A stretch of 64,000 nt of DNA, taken from positions 496,001 through 560,000 of the forward strand of contig JAGKQI010000105.1 in NCBI GenBank assembly GCA_018806915.1. Reading direction: 5' to 3'. The translations under genes were made by a program, and so were the position numbers. The stretch's first letter is position 1. Every line of letters begins with the position of its first letter. Shown piece after piece: positions 25,601 through 37,427 of this stretch. This DNA is from Phytophthora colocasiae (lineage: Eukaryota; Oomycota; Peronosporomycetes; Peronosporales; Peronosporaceae). The notes under the pieces are model-generated. The model saw only the letters and a list, made by a program, of their open reading frames with translations, was not told the origin of the DNA and did not search any database.

Positions 25601-26160
25601 TGTTAACTTTCTCTTCGTCATTGGGCGAGCTGTTGTCCAAAGGGTTTAGCAGGAAGAACTTGACTGAAGACTCAACGTGGAAATCTTGCTGCCTGTCCTT
25701 CTGAAAATTACATCGAAACAAAAACTTCAACTGCCCCACTGTCCTGTTGGTGGAAGAAATAATCTGTTTTCCAATCTCCATCTTCTCCATGCCAAGGTAC
25801 GGACAGAAGCGTAACCAGAACTCAAGAAGTGTCGAAAAGTAGACTCCAAGTGCCAATGACCGACCGGTTGACATCGTTTCTGCAAAAACAAAAGGGGAAG
25901 ATTTAATCCTTTATATCTTCAACTGTAGCTCCCATTTACATACCTTGTAGGAATGTCATCAATGGCGCTGGGTCTTCCACTAGGGACTTCAGCCAGTCGA
26001 TGACCAAAGGAGATTTTAATGCTTCTACTCCGAATTCCTCCGGTAAAACAGGGAACCGATCCCCATTGAGCACGTGAGGACTTGTAACAGTCCATAGTAA
26101 GTCGCGCACTACCTTAGGTATACTCCATACGCTTGGTAAATGGGAGTACACGTCCTCCAT
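22695..26160 (-). CDS. DUF1853 + DEDDy 3'-5' exonuclease + YbaK/prolyl-tRNA-editing-like fusion
   Basis: Exon 1 is 26160-25944, the intron 25943-25880 (GTATGT/GCAG), and exon 2 is 25879-22695; 1133 aa. Residues about 1-330 resemble the bacterial DUF1853 family: VRDLLWTVTSPHVL, ALGVYFSTLLEFWLRF, TVGQLKFLFRC, VESSVKFFLL, YVGPHLGENLAWRVQ and a later RGWWTTDV. About 350-700 is helical and unassigned. About 740-940 is a Mut-7/EXD-type exonuclease: GIDCEW, GFCVSSDI and YAAKDAYAV give the DEDDy set. The last about 170 residues match the YbaK/EbsC editing fold (FGYSRGCLGPIGLRE, LLCGAGIHDEVYAI). Likely roles in RNA trimming and editing of mischarged tRNA are inferred; the combination is unfamiliar to me. 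Confidence 0.8.
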
Positions 26161-26266
26161 GGACAATAATGTCTACTCTGACCGAATTGTGAGAAGATAA
26201 CAGTCGACGATTGGTCGAGAAATGCCGGTACTAACGTTAGTACTGAAGTATTATTTTCTTCTCGTT

Positions 26267-28047
26267 TTAGACTGAATATTGCTGCAGTGACTTAATTTCA
26301 TGTGAGAGGAATGACAATGAGTATCCAACGAGTGTGAGGATGCATGCGAGTTGACTGGCTGAGCGCATCTGGTTGATCCCGTGGTCATTGTCTGTGAAAT
26401 TAAATAATAATATAACCTTAGAGCTTTAGTTTTGGAAATAGTACAGATATACTTGCCGTAGTTCCACAGTTTGGTCTCCGTATTGTTGAGTTTCATCGTA
26501 TCTGTGCAGTACTGTTCACCGAGGTTAAACGCTAGACACTAAGAAGATCACAATGTCAGTTGGATGGATATTTCGTATCCCAAGGCTTTACGACTTACAT
26601 CTTTGATGGTAAGACGTTGGAAATCGTCGACAAGTGCGAGGCCATGTAAAGTAACGGAAATTCCCGATTAATACCCTCTACCCGAATAGTGCCCTCCGAG
26701 GGTAACCCGATAGTAACCTTCAACACAAGTGACCAGCTATTTTGTTGCAGCACCAGCCATTATTCACTAGCACTGTTTACAGGCATGCGTCTGTCCTATA
26801 CCAGCAACGCTCATTCAGCAAAATGCCATCAAGAATTCCCATGACATTGGCATCTGCAAGTCGTTCAAGAACCTACTCTACGTGGAGATCATTGCGTGGA
26901 AGGAGAGCGACAAGGTCGAGCACACTCGCTTCGGCAACCCGCGTATGCCGTCGGTAGCTGTAGTTTGTGAGTGGGTAAGAAAGGCATGGCAAGATACTAC
27001 TGTCATCAACTCCGTCGCTGCTGCTGGCTTGACAGACAGCTACCTGGACTGGCATATTGCGAAGCACGACGTCTACGGTGAGCGATTCCGTACAAGCTGG
27101 GAAGCCGCTGACGAAGATCACGAGGACCCTGAGAACGTAGGAGACTTTAATCTGGACGAGCTGCACGACGCTCTTGATGATACTGTCCTGATCGACGAGT
27201 AACCTTTCGGCAATACAGTGTAACCTTTCGGCAATACAGAGTAACCTTTTGGGTTTTGGGAGGGTACTATTAAATAGTGCTCGGGGTATTAATCGGGAAT
27301 TTCCGTTAGGAACGCGATCAAGAAGAGCGTCATTGAGGTCAGTTGAATATAAAATGTGCGTCTTGTGCTTGACTTTGACATCTTGAATGGGTCGACAATG
27401 TTAGCTGATTCAGAGTCTAGCTCCATTGTGTAGTCAATGTTCTCCCACACCTTATCGAGGCGCGAAAGCTTGTAACTCGCAATTGTCTAAAGAAACTCGA
27501 ACAACATCAGACCCAGCAACTGCACGTGCAGAGATGGCTACGTACATTGAGAACCAACGCGACGGCTTCCAGCACGAAGAACCAGTACGCAGCGTATTGA
27601 TGGACATCAGGGAAACTCGTCGTACTGAAGAAGGCCAAGACAGGCAATCCGAACGCAGACAGCACACCAATTCCTCTCACAGCTTTGCAGTATTTTTCGG
27701 TGGTTGGAGCACTTGAGTCTGTTTCCATTCGCAGCAACTCGCTTTGGTACTGGTAGTTGGCAGACCAGGTCAGAAGTAGAGAGACACCGACAGTGGTTAA
27801 CCCTGCGCAGAAGACTGCGTACCCTGGCATATCTGGAATGTACAGAAGGGTTGTTTAGGATATTAGCAGGAAAAAGTTTTCAGATCCTGGACAAACCTCT
27901 CCCTGTATCGGATAAATACGGCCAGCTCAGACCGCCAAGATACCTCTTGTTCGCTTTGGCGATGGACACACAGGTTACCAGCGTTGCTATTACCACGATA
28001 GTGGCCACAACCGGTGCAATTCGTGTACCAACAAACAGCAACAACAT
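26267..28047 (-). pseudogene. FRAG1/DRAM/Sfk1-like membrane protein, copy A, broken by a pogo-like element
   Basis: Exons 28047-27897, 27832-27546, 27486-26599 (split by the element at 26654-27306), 26538-26457 and 26391-26267 parallel the intact copy at 57454-58781. Landmarks are YLGGLSWPYLSDTGR (exon 1), WSANYQYQSELL and YAAYWFFVLEAVALVLN (exon 2), and LVDDFQRLTIKD (exon 3). Besides the insertion, exon 3 has lost about 7 bp next to it, so the frame would not close even without the element. The fourth intron begins GCAAGT (a GC-AG intron). Family: six-TM proteins linked to GPI-anchor or lysosomal functions; the role here is unknown. Confidence 0.75.
26654..27306 (+). mobile_element. 653-bp pogo-like (Tc1/mariner superfamily) element with TA duplication
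   Basis: Both ends carry the inverted repeat ACGGAAATTCCCGATTAATA, and TA flanks each side (26652-26653 and 27307-27308). Subterminal TAACCTTTCGGCAATACAG-type repeats lie near the right end. Inside, on the plus strand, 26875-27202 encodes the C-terminal tail of a pogo/CENP-B-like DDE transposase (VCEWVRKAWQDTTVINSVAA, acidic end) without the catalytic core. So it is an internally deleted, non-autonomous copy. It is inserted in exon 3 of FRAG1/DRAM copy A. Confidence 0.85.
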
Positions 28048-28117
28048 AGGTCTTTGAGCGAATTTGAAAATGCAGTCGTTAATTTAACCCATCGGACATG
28101 CGTCCAGATAGCGAAAT

Positions 28118-28134
28118 ATTTCCCGCCACCTAAA
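28118..28134 (+). mobile_element. 17-bp Helitron 5'-end stub left by an inversion
   Basis: TTTCCCGCCACCTAAAA is identical to the 5' terminus of the Helitron copy at 38826, but is followed immediately by CTAGTGCTC, the reverse complement of a Helitron 3' end. It is the missing 5' end of the copy at 32566-34761. Confidence 0.8.
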
Positions 28135-30353
28135 ACTAGTGCTCTGGGCGCCCGCTACGCGGGCGCGTGGGCATAGTTGGTCCCAGTAGTTTGGGTAAGG
28201 TTCATAAAGACCAGTGAAAATTGAAAATATTACATGATTCAGGGATTTCACACATGAAAGTAAGAGATTTTATTCAAAACAAAATATGAAATGATACACT
28301 TAGAACTCGAAGATCTCCCGATAGACAATGTTCTTGGTGTGTACGTTCCCGTCTTCGTCGATCGCTTCCGGGTCCACGGCTATCTTGATCGCCTTCCGTG
28401 AAGTCACCCTCGACAACGCGACATACAGCTGTCCAGGTAGATCCCTACGTGGTGGATAGACTGCCCTTGAGCCTTGTTGATCGTCATCGCAAACGCCGGA
28501 ACCACAGGAAACTGTTTTCGCCGAAGCTTGAACGGGAATCCCTTGTCGTCGTCTTCATTGTAGAAGATGATGCGCGGAATGAATACTCGCTTGCCCTTGA
28601 ACGGCCCAGACATAATCGTAGCTTCAATGCTTCGCTCACGCAGTGACACCACTCGAAGTCGTGTTCCGTTACACAACCCTGTGTCGCTATTCAGGTTGCG
28701 AATCATAATGATCGGAGTTCCAACTTTCAATACAATTCGGTGTGGCGGGATACCAGAGAAATTCAGAGAGTTCAAGAACTCTGTCTCAAACATGTTTGGA
28801 TCCGCAACACCTTCGAGACTGTCAACAGAGAGGTACTCTTTTGTTTCTCCTGATAGACGTTCCGAGACCATCGTTGATTCGCCTCACACTTGCGTTCGTT
28901 GGTGCCAAAATGGCTCGTTGAACGAAGTAGTCATCCGGAAGATTGTCGTCACCAACACCAGGATACACTGCATCAATAAGCGCATTGACGTTGCGCTTCC
29001 GCCTGTTCTCATCCGGATCATCAACATCTCGATCAGCTAATGATTCCGCTGGCGGTAGAAGATTGAAGTTTGGAGGTGCTTCCATGTCTTCGTTATCTTT
29101 GTTTTCTTCGTCATCTCATCGATCATCCCCTCGTGTGTCTGGTATAATGCACATGTCGGGTGGAAGACATATGTCGTTCTCACTGATATCGGAGTTGACT
29201 GGATATCGACCCTCCCCGATCTGGAAGCAAGAAGTCGGAAAACTCTGCCAATTCAGCGGCGCTTGCTGGGGTCCGGAGCCGTCTGAACACGCATATTCTC
29301 CGTCAGACGCACTTGCCGTAAATGGCTTCACAGTGCGGAAGACTTGAAGCAAGCATCCAGCGTTTCTGCCCGAGTAGCATCCTTCAACACAGGCAGGATC
29401 TGTCGATGGTCTCCACTGAAAACCATGACCTTGCCTCCGAATGGCTCCAACTCGTTCTTCATAATATCCCGGAACGACCGATCCACAGCTTCGAAACACG
29501 CTATACGCATCATAGGAACTTCGTCCCAGATGATTAAACTTGCCTTGCGGATCCGTTCTGCTATCTGGCTCTGCCAAGACAGACTACATGTTGAACACTC
29601 GGACAGTTTAAGCGGAATCCGAAATGTAGAATGTGCTGTGTGTCCTCCTGTCAACAACGTCGCTGCGATTCCAGTGGAAGCCACTGCTATCGCCACTTTT
29701 CTCTGAAGACGGACATGAGCAAGTATCTGCTCCAGCAAGAACGATTTACCAGTTCCACCCGGCCCGTCCACAAAAAACAGCTTCTGTCCACCGACTGGGT
29801 GGTGTACAGCTCCGATGACTTGGTCAAAAATGTATTTCTGGTTCTGGTTCATCTGATCCGCAAGCGTCGCAGTTCTCTCAAGGTCGTCCGGTTCGTACGC
29901 CGCAACCTCCTGTGCGACGATATCCATAGGATCCGCAGACTGGCGTGCGACTTCATCAGAAACGTCGCTGTACGTTTCGAGACCAGGAAGTCCATACGTA
30001 TGTAGCGTTTTTGCGTTCGAAATCAGATACTCCGCCAGCCAAGCACTTATACTCCGCTATGCGCCAGACTTCCTCGTCACGGTTTGTTAGGTTCAATTCG
30101 ATTAAGTTCGTTCTATTAGGTTCGAAAATCCGATTAGGTTCGAATCCAGATAAGTACGAATAATTACGTGGACAGTGCTAGTTTTGTAATTTCTGGAAAG
30201 AAGGTTCCAGTCAATAAGGTAGGTGCAGTTGGTTGGATGGGAGCAAAATGTATACAGACGTGCGGCAAAAAAAATGCCACTCGAGAGGCTCAGGCCGGTG
30301 GAGAGGGGCGTGACGGAGTGACAGACAGGTTATGATTTTTAGGTGGCGGGAAA
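28135..30353 (-). mobile_element. Helitron copy U1 (2219 bp)
   Basis: 3' end (minus strand) at 28135: CTAG preceded by a GC-rich hairpin (GCGCCCGCGTAGCGGGCGC in sense). 5' end (TTTCCCGCCACC in sense) at 30353, followed directly by the CTAG of the next copy. It contains only the C-terminal helicase part of RepHel, no HUH Rep domain. Confidence 0.85.
28404..30035 (-). pseudogene. RepHel helicase-domain remnant in U1 (PIF1-like)
   Basis: PIF1-type helicase motifs occur in order: VDGPGGTGKSFLLEQ (Walker A, 29715-29775), IIWDEVPMM (Walker B), VFSGDHRQILPV, then TPIIMIRNLNSDTGLCNGTRL and the Helitron-typical PAFAMTINKAQGQSI near 28470. The coding frame starts within ISNAKTLHTYGLPGLETYSD near 30030. 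Lesions: TGA after FKSSAL (29328), TGA after TRGDDR (29116), and a frameshift near 28860-28870. The same lesions are in the other copies. Confidence 0.8.
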
Positions 30354-32565
30354 CTAGTGCTCTGGACGCCCGCTACGCGGGCGCGGGCATAGTTGGTCCC
30401 AGTAGTTTGGGTAAGGTTCATAAAGACCAGTGAAAATTGAAAATATTACATGATTCAGGGATTTCACACATGAAAGTAAGAGATTTTATTCAAAACAAAA
30501 TATGAAATGATACACTTAGAACTCGAAGATCTCCCGATAGACAATGTTCTTGGTGTGTACGTTCCCGTCTTCGTCGATCGCTTCCGGGTCCACGGCTATC
30601 TTGATCGCCTTCCGTGAAGTCACCCTCGACAACGCGACATACAGCTGTCCAGGTAGATCCTACGTGGTGGATGAACTGCCCTTGAGCCTTGTTGATCGTC
30701 ATCGCAAACGCCGGAACCACAGGAAACTGTTTTCGCCGAAGCTTGAACTGGAATCCCTTGTCGTCGTCTTCATTGTAGAAGATGATGCGCGGAATGAATA
30801 CTCGCTTGCCCTTGAACGGCCCAGACGCATAATCGTAGCTTCAATGCTTCGCTCACGCAGTGGTAACACCACTCGAAGTCGTGTTCCGTTACACAACCCT
30901 GTGTCGCTATTCAGGTTGCGAATCATAATGATCGGAGTTCAACTTTCAATACAATTCGGTGTGGCGGGATACCAGAAATTCAGAGAGTTCAAGAACTCTG
31001 TCTCAAACATGTTTGGATCCGCAACACCTTCGAGACTGTCAACAGAGAGTACTCTTTTGTTTCTCCTGATAGACGTTCCGAGACCATCGTTGATTCGCCT
31101 CACACTTGCGTTCGTTGGTGCCAAAATGGCTCGTTGAACGAAGTAGTCATCCGGAAGATTGTCGTCACCAACACCAGGATACACTGCATCAATAAGCGCA
31201 TTGACGTTGCGCTTCCGCCTGTTCTCATCCGGATCATCAACATCTCGATCAGCTAATGATTCCGCTGGCGGTAGAAGATTGAAGTTTGGAGGTGCTTCCA
31301 TGTCTTCGTTATCTTTGTTTTCTTCGTCATCTCATCGATCATCCCCTCGTGTGTCTGGTATAATGCACATGTCGGGTGGAAGACATATGTCGTTCTCACT
31401 GATATCGGAGTTGACTGGATATCGACCCTCCCCGATCTGAAGCAAGAAGTCGGAAAACTCTGCCAATTCAGCGGCGCTTGCTGGGTCGGAGCCGTCTGAA
31501 CACGCATATTCTCCGTCAGACGCACTTGCCGTAAATGGCTTCACAATGCGGAAGACTTGAAGCAAGCATCCAGCGTTTCTGCCCGAGTAGCATCCTTCAA
31601 CACAGGCAGGATCTGTCGATGGTCTCCACTGAAAACCATGACCTTGCCTCCGAATGGCTCCAACTCGTTCTTCATAATATCCCGGAACGACCGATCCACA
31701 GCTTCGAAACACGCTATACGCATCATAGGAACTTCGTCCCAGATGATTAAACTTGCCTTGCGGATCCGTTCTGCTATCTGGCTCTGCCAAGACAGACTAC
31801 ATGTTGAACACTCAGACAGTTTAAGCGGAATCCGAAATGTAGAATGTGCTGTGTGTCCTCCTGTCAACAACGTCGCTGCGATTCCAGTGGAAGCCACTGC
31901 TATCGCCACTTTTCTCTGAAGACGGACATGAGCAAGTATCTGCTCCAGCAAGAACGATTTACCAGTTCCACCCGGCCCGTCCACAAAAAACAGCTTCTGT
32001 CCACCGACTGGGTGGTGTACAGCTCCGATGACTTGGTCAAAAATGTATTTCTGGTTCTGGTTCATCTGATCCGCAAGCGTCGCAGTTCTCTCAAGGTCGT
32101 CCGGTTCGTACGCCGCAACCTCCTGTGCGACGATATCCATAGGATCCGCAGACTGGCGTGCGACTTCATCAGAAACGTCGCTGTACGTTTCGAGACCAGG
32201 AAGTCCATACGTATGTAGCGTTTTTGCGTTCGAAATCAGATACTCCGCCAGCCAAGCACTTATACTCCGCTATGCGCCAGACTTCCTCGTCACGGTTTGT
32301 TAGGTTCAATTCGATTAAGTTCGTTCTATTAGGTTCGAAAATCCGATTAGGTTCGAATCCAGATAAGTACGAATAATTACGTGGACAGTGCTAGTTTTGT
32401 AATTTCTGGAAAGAAGGTTCCAGTCAATAAGGTAGGTGCAGTTGGTTGGATGGGAGCAAAATGTATACAGACGTGCGGCAAAAAAAATGCCACTCGAGAG
32501 GCTCAGGCCGGTGGAGAGGGGCGTGACGGAGTGACAGACAGGTTATGATTTTAGGTGGCGGGAAA
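30354..32565 (-). mobile_element. Helitron copy U2 (2212 bp)
   Basis: Same structure as U1; CTAG at 30354-30357 and 5' end at 32565. Nearly identical to U1 apart from scattered one-base insertions and deletions (for example an extra base pair in CAGACGCATAATC near 30827). Confidence 0.85.
30609..32248 (-). pseudogene. RepHel helicase-domain remnant in U2
   Basis: Carries the two TGA lesions of U1 (ends of the frames at 31541 and 31332). Here a one-base loss near 31050 brings the C-terminal VDSLEGVADPNMFE back into the frame of the preceding block, but further indels near 30975, 30870 and 30827 break it again. Confidence 0.75.
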
Positions 32566-34761
32566 CTAGTGCTCTGGACGCCCGCTACGCGGGCGCGTGG
32601 GCATAGTTGGTCCCAGTAGTTTGGGTAAGGTTCATAAAGACCAGTGAAAATTGAAAATATTACATGATTCAGGGATTTCACACATGAAAGTAAGAGATTT
32701 TATTCAAAACAAAATATGAAATGATACACTTAGAACTCGAAGATCTCCCGATAGACAATGTTCTTGGTGTGTACGTTCCCGTCTTCGTCGATCGCTTCCG
32801 GGTCCACGGCTATCTTGATCGCCTTCCGTGAAGTCACCCTCGACAACGCGACATACAGCTGTCCAGGTAGATCCCTACGTGGTGGATAGACTGCCCTTGA
32901 GCCTTGTTGATCGTCATCGCAAACGCCGGAACCACAGGAAACTGTTTTCGCCGAAGCTTGAACGGGAATCCCTTGTCGTCGTCTTCATTGTAGAAGATGA
33001 TGCGCGGAATGAATACTCGCTTGCCCTTGAACGGCCCAGACATAATCGTAGCTTCAATGCTTCGCTCACGCAGTGACACCACTCGAGTCGTGTTCCGTTA
33101 CACAACCCTGTGTCGCTATTCAGGTTGCGAATCATAATGATCGGAGTTCAACTTTCAATACAATTCGGTGTGGCGGGATACCAGAGAAATTCAGAGTTCA
33201 AGAACTCTGTCTCAAACATGTTTGGATCCGCAACACCTTCGAGACTGTCAACAGAGAGGTACTCTTTTGTTTCTCCTGATAGACGTTCCGAGACCATCGT
33301 TGATTCGCCTCACACTTGCGTTCGTTGGTGCCAAAATGGCTCGTTGAACGAAGTAGTCATCCGGAAGATTGTCGTCACCAACACCAGGATACACTGCATC
33401 AATAAGCGCATTGACGTTGCGCTTCCGCCTGTTCTCATCCGGATCATCAACATCTCGATCAGCTAATGATTCCGCTGGCGGTAGAAGATTGAAGTTTGGA
33501 GGTGCTTCCATGTCTTCGTTATCTTTGTTTTCTTCGTCATCTCATCGATCATCCCCTCGTGTGTCTGGTATAATGCACATGTCGGGTGGAAGACATATGT
33601 CGTTCTCACTGATATCGGAGTTGACTGGATATCGACCCTCCCCGATCTGAAGCAAGAAGTCGGAAAACTCTGCCAATTCAGCGGCGCTTGCTGGGGTCCG
33701 GAGCCGTCTGAACACGCATATTCTCCGTCAGACGCACTTGCCGTAAATGGCTTCACAGTGCGGAAGACTTGAAGCAAGCATCCAGCGTTTCTGCCCAGTA
33801 GCATCCTTCAACACAGGCAGGATCTGTCGATGGTCTCCACTGAAAACCATGACCTTGCCTCCGAATGGCTCCAACTCGTTCTTCATAATATCCCGGAACG
33901 ACCGATCCACAGCTTCGAAACACGCTATACGCATCATAGGAACTTCGTCCCAGATGATTAAACTTGCCTTGCGGATCCGTTCTGCTATCTGGCTCTGCCA
34001 AGACAGACTACATGTTGAACACTCGGACAGTTTAAGCGGAATCCGAAATGTAGAATGTGCTGTGTGTCCTCCTGTCAACAACGTCGCTGCGATTCCAGTG
34101 GAAGCCACTGCTATCGCCACTTTTCTCTGAAGACGGACATGAGCAAGTATCTGCTCCAGCAAGAACGATTTACCAGTTCCACCCGGCCCGTCCACAAAAA
34201 AAAAACAGCTTCTGTCCACCGACTGGGTGGTGTACAGCTCCGATGACTTGGTCAAAAATGTCTTTCTGGTTCTGGTTCATCTGATCCGCAAGCGTCGCAG
34301 TTCTCTCAAGGTCGTCCGGTTCGTACGCCGCAACCTCCTGTGCGACGATATCCATAGGATCCGCAGACTGGCGTGCGACTTCATCAGAAACGTCGCTGTA
34401 CGTTTCGAGACCAGGAAGTCCATACGTATGTAGCGTTTTTGCGTTCGAAATCAGATACTCCGCCAGCCAAGCACTTATACTCCGCTATGCGCCAGACTTC
34501 CTCGTCACGGTTTGTTAGGTTCGATTCGATTAAGTTCGTTCTATTAGGTTCGAAAATCCGATTAGGTTCGAATCCAGATAAGTACGAATAATTACGTGGA
34601 CAGTGCTAGTTTTGTAATTTCTGGAAAGAAGGTTCCAGTCAATAAGGTAGGTGCAGTTGGTTGGATAAGAGCAAAATGTATACAGACGTGCGGCAAAAAA
34701 ATGCCACTCGAGAGGCTCAGGCCGGTGGAGAGGGCGTGACGGAGTGACAGACAGGTTATGA
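32566..34761 (-). mobile_element. Helitron copy U3 (2196 bp, lacks its 17-bp 5' end)
   Basis: CTAG at 32566-32569. At the other end it stops after GGTTATGA at 34761 and abuts the plus-strand copy U4; the missing 17 bp are at 28118-28134. It has a longer A-run (10 rather than 6) at the Walker A region near 34196. Confidence 0.85.
32834..34463 (-). pseudogene. RepHel helicase-domain remnant in U3
   Basis: Same order of helicase motifs as U1. The homopolymer near 34196-34205 shifts the frame just before DGPGGTGKS, and a base is missing near 33797 (GCCCAGTAGC for GCCCGAGTAGC), so this copy is more broken than U1. Confidence 0.75.
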
Positions 34762-35418
34762 TTTCCGCCGCCACAATCATAACCTGTCTGTCATCATCGC
34801 CCCTCCACACTGAACCTCGAGGTGGCATTTGCCACCTCATACATTTGCTCACAATCCAACTGCACCTGTAACTGGAACGCTCTTTCAGAATTACAAAACT
34901 AACACTGTCGCATGTTATTCGTGCTATCTGGATTCGAAAATCGAATTTTCGAACCTATATAACGAAGCTTAATCGGTGAACTAACAACCGTACGAAATCT
35001 GGCGCATAGCAGATTGGTGCGAAGATATCTGATTTCGAACGCACAAGCATACAGCAGTATGGACTTCGAAGTCTCGCGGCGTTCTATGAGTCGCGCCATC
35101 TGCATCTATGATATCGTCACGAGGAAACGCGGCGACCGACGAAAGACTGCGACACGATCCGAATGAACCAGAACAGAAGACGACTTGATCTGAAAATGCC
35201 CAGTCGATGGACAAACTGTTTTGTGGACGAGGCCGGGAACTAGCTAAATCGTGCTGCTGGATCTATATCATGCTTCAGAAATGGCGATAGCAGCTCCACT
35301 GGAATCACGTGGCAGAGAGGACAGCATTCGCCGGATTCGCAAACTGTCGAGTGTTCAACATAATAATCTGTCTTAACGAAACAGATCTTTAAAACAGAAT
35401 CCTGAAGATTTGAAGACA

Positions 35419-37427
35419 CAGAGAACGACAGCATCGAGGACGGTTTGGTATTACTTCGTCAATACTACGTCGATTTCTACAAAATTTGGAAGCTCCCAAG
35501 CTGTTGCAACCTGACGCACTGTATGCGGTAAGCCAGCTGCTTTATCTCCTGAGACCTTGCATACTAGATGCGATGTTATTTTTGTATCACGCAACCCTAA
35601 CGCCATTTTAGCCACTGACAACAGGATATTTGAACCGTGTGAATACATATATGTTGACATTATATACCATTCAATTTATTATGTTGTACAGGTGACTGTT
35701 TTATCCCCGCCGCAAATCGGAGTCAAAAATAGCAATACCACTGCAGAATTCACATTCAGAGATGGCGTCAAGCGCCGCAGCAAGAAACCTCGTCGAGGCC
35801 AAGCCCCTGACGCAGAAGAGCGATCAGTATGTGAAAGATAACCACCAGTGGGGCTCTTACCATAGGAGAAAAGCTCGACATACTCGCATTTGCAGGCCAA
35901 TTTCCGCAGAGAAGTGCAGCTAAAAAACGAAGGAGTGACCAACAAAATCGCTCGATTACTCAACCGCTCCAAACAAAACAGTCGGAGATGTTTGGTCTGC
36001 GTATTGTGCTGACGGATACGTTGTTGCGGCTGCCCTTCCGGCAAACCGAGAGGATAAAATGACACGACTTCGCGATCGTTGGCAATGCAAGCATCTGTGC
36101 GTGACTTTATTCGTGGTCGCTGTGAGACCGGACTAGAACGACAGCTAAAGATGCTTGATGCATTTGTTAGTTGAAATTGAGTATTTAGTGGTTGACATGA
36201 GACGATGCAGACGCCTCAAAATCAGCTTTACGAACCGTGCAACGCTTTCTGAAGAGGGCAAGGTTATGATAGAGGTGCTCATAAAGGGAAAAGGATTGAA
36301 GCTGTCTGCTGCTAATAACTTGGCAGCGGCGAGAATACATTCAGCAAATGACCAACAGTGAACGTTCATCGCGGCGTACTGTTTATCTTGATGAGTTACA
36401 TACACCAGCACTATGCACGCCACAACGACTCGCTATTTGATCCGACGGATACAAGAAGTGTGAAAGCTAAGCACAAAGGCAGGAGGCTTTGCTTTATAGC
36501 TGCAATTTTGGACAAAGATCGCTCAGTAGATGATAACGATCGTACCTCGAACAATCAGCTCAGCTGCTGTCAGATACGGTGGACATTTTGAGGGAGGAAA
36601 ACAGACAAAGACTATCATGGAATGTTTTGTCATAATTATTTAAATCGAGTGGATGGAAAAAATTGCTTAGTGTGTTAGATACTATGGGGCTCAAAAGCTG
36701 TGTTATCGTGATGGACAATGCCAAATACCACAAAGTGCTGCCTAAATCGACACCTAAGTCAGGCATTGCGCGGGGAAAAATGCTGGATTCAATGCGAGAA
36801 TATGGTCTGGAAGTCCCTGAAAATGCAACAAAGCCAATTTTGTAGGAAATTCTGTCTAGCTACATCAAAGCACAAGTCGTTCCTGTGGTAGTTAGCATGG
36901 CACGAGCAAAGGTCATGATGTGATTTTCACTCCTCCATATATCATTCAGATCTTCAGCCTATCAGGAATTGTTTGGGCTATCGTAAAGGAGAAGTCGGTC
37001 GCCAATACACCACCACCACAACGTTTGCTGGACATTCGGCCACGCCTAGGCGAGCCTTCGCCAACCTAGCACCTTCGACTGTGCAGGGTTGTATTGATAG
37101 TGCAAACAGGCAGTTGGTCAAGCTTAAGAATCATCTCAGGAGGCTATGGATGCCTGCAATGAACAAACGTCCGAAGATGATGAAGTGCATCTGACTAACA
37201 ACATTTCTAGCAACGTGATTGGCTTACGTAAACCAAATATTATATTTTTTACTGCTAATAAAGTAGTGATCTCTTATATAGGTGTCAACTTAACTCGAAG
37301 TTTCCTCGTGGACGCCTGGAAGATAGTTAACGAGAGTACCACCAATCGAATCAACACGCCACGAGAAATCGTTTGGTGCAATTTTTGTGGGGGGTCAAAA
37401 AACCGTCCTCGATGCTGTCGCCCTCTG
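35419..37427 (+). mobile_element. Degenerate Tc1/mariner-type element nested in Helitron U4
   Basis: The inverted ends share CGACAGCATCGAGGACGGTT (35426-35445 and the reverse complement 37401-37420), extending outwards as CAGAG. The right flank reads TTAATC, matching the TTTAATC of other Helitron copies, so insertion at a TA is likely; the left TA is not preserved. The outer left flank ends at the corresponding Helitron position. Total about 2.0 kb, enough for a full but decayed transposase. Confidence 0.7.
36155..37185 (+). pseudogene. DDE_3 (IS630/Tc1-mariner) transposase remnant
   Basis: Pieces in order across frames: SFTNRATLSEEGK (near 36225), YIHQHYARHNDSLFDPTD after a first-Asp region near 36385, KHKGRRLCFIAAI, CVIVMDNAKYHKVLPKS (second Asp, 36697-36747), GLEVPENATKPIL then a stop at 36843, and near the end LAPSTVQGCIDSANRQLVKL. 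Several stops and frame changes; the third acidic residue region near 36960-37000 is garbled. Confidence 0.7.

Larger units (their letters stand above)
28135..34761 (-). other. Inverted block of three tandem Helitron copies
   Basis: Three head-to-tail copies read on the minus strand, while the flanking stub (28118-28134) and the following copies (from 34762) read on the plus strand. Reverse-complementing exactly 28135-34761 rebuilds a normal 5' end on the left (...CCTAAAA then TCATAACC) and a normal 3'-to-5' junction on the right (...GAGCACTAG then TTTCCGCC), with no base gained or lost. A misassembly across near-identical repeats would look the same. Confidence 0.75.

Noticed and set aside
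30110..30160. GGTTCGAATCC resembling a tRNA T-arm, present in the Helitron units
   Set aside because: No matching acceptor, D or anticodon arms around it; it is part of the Helitron 5' region.
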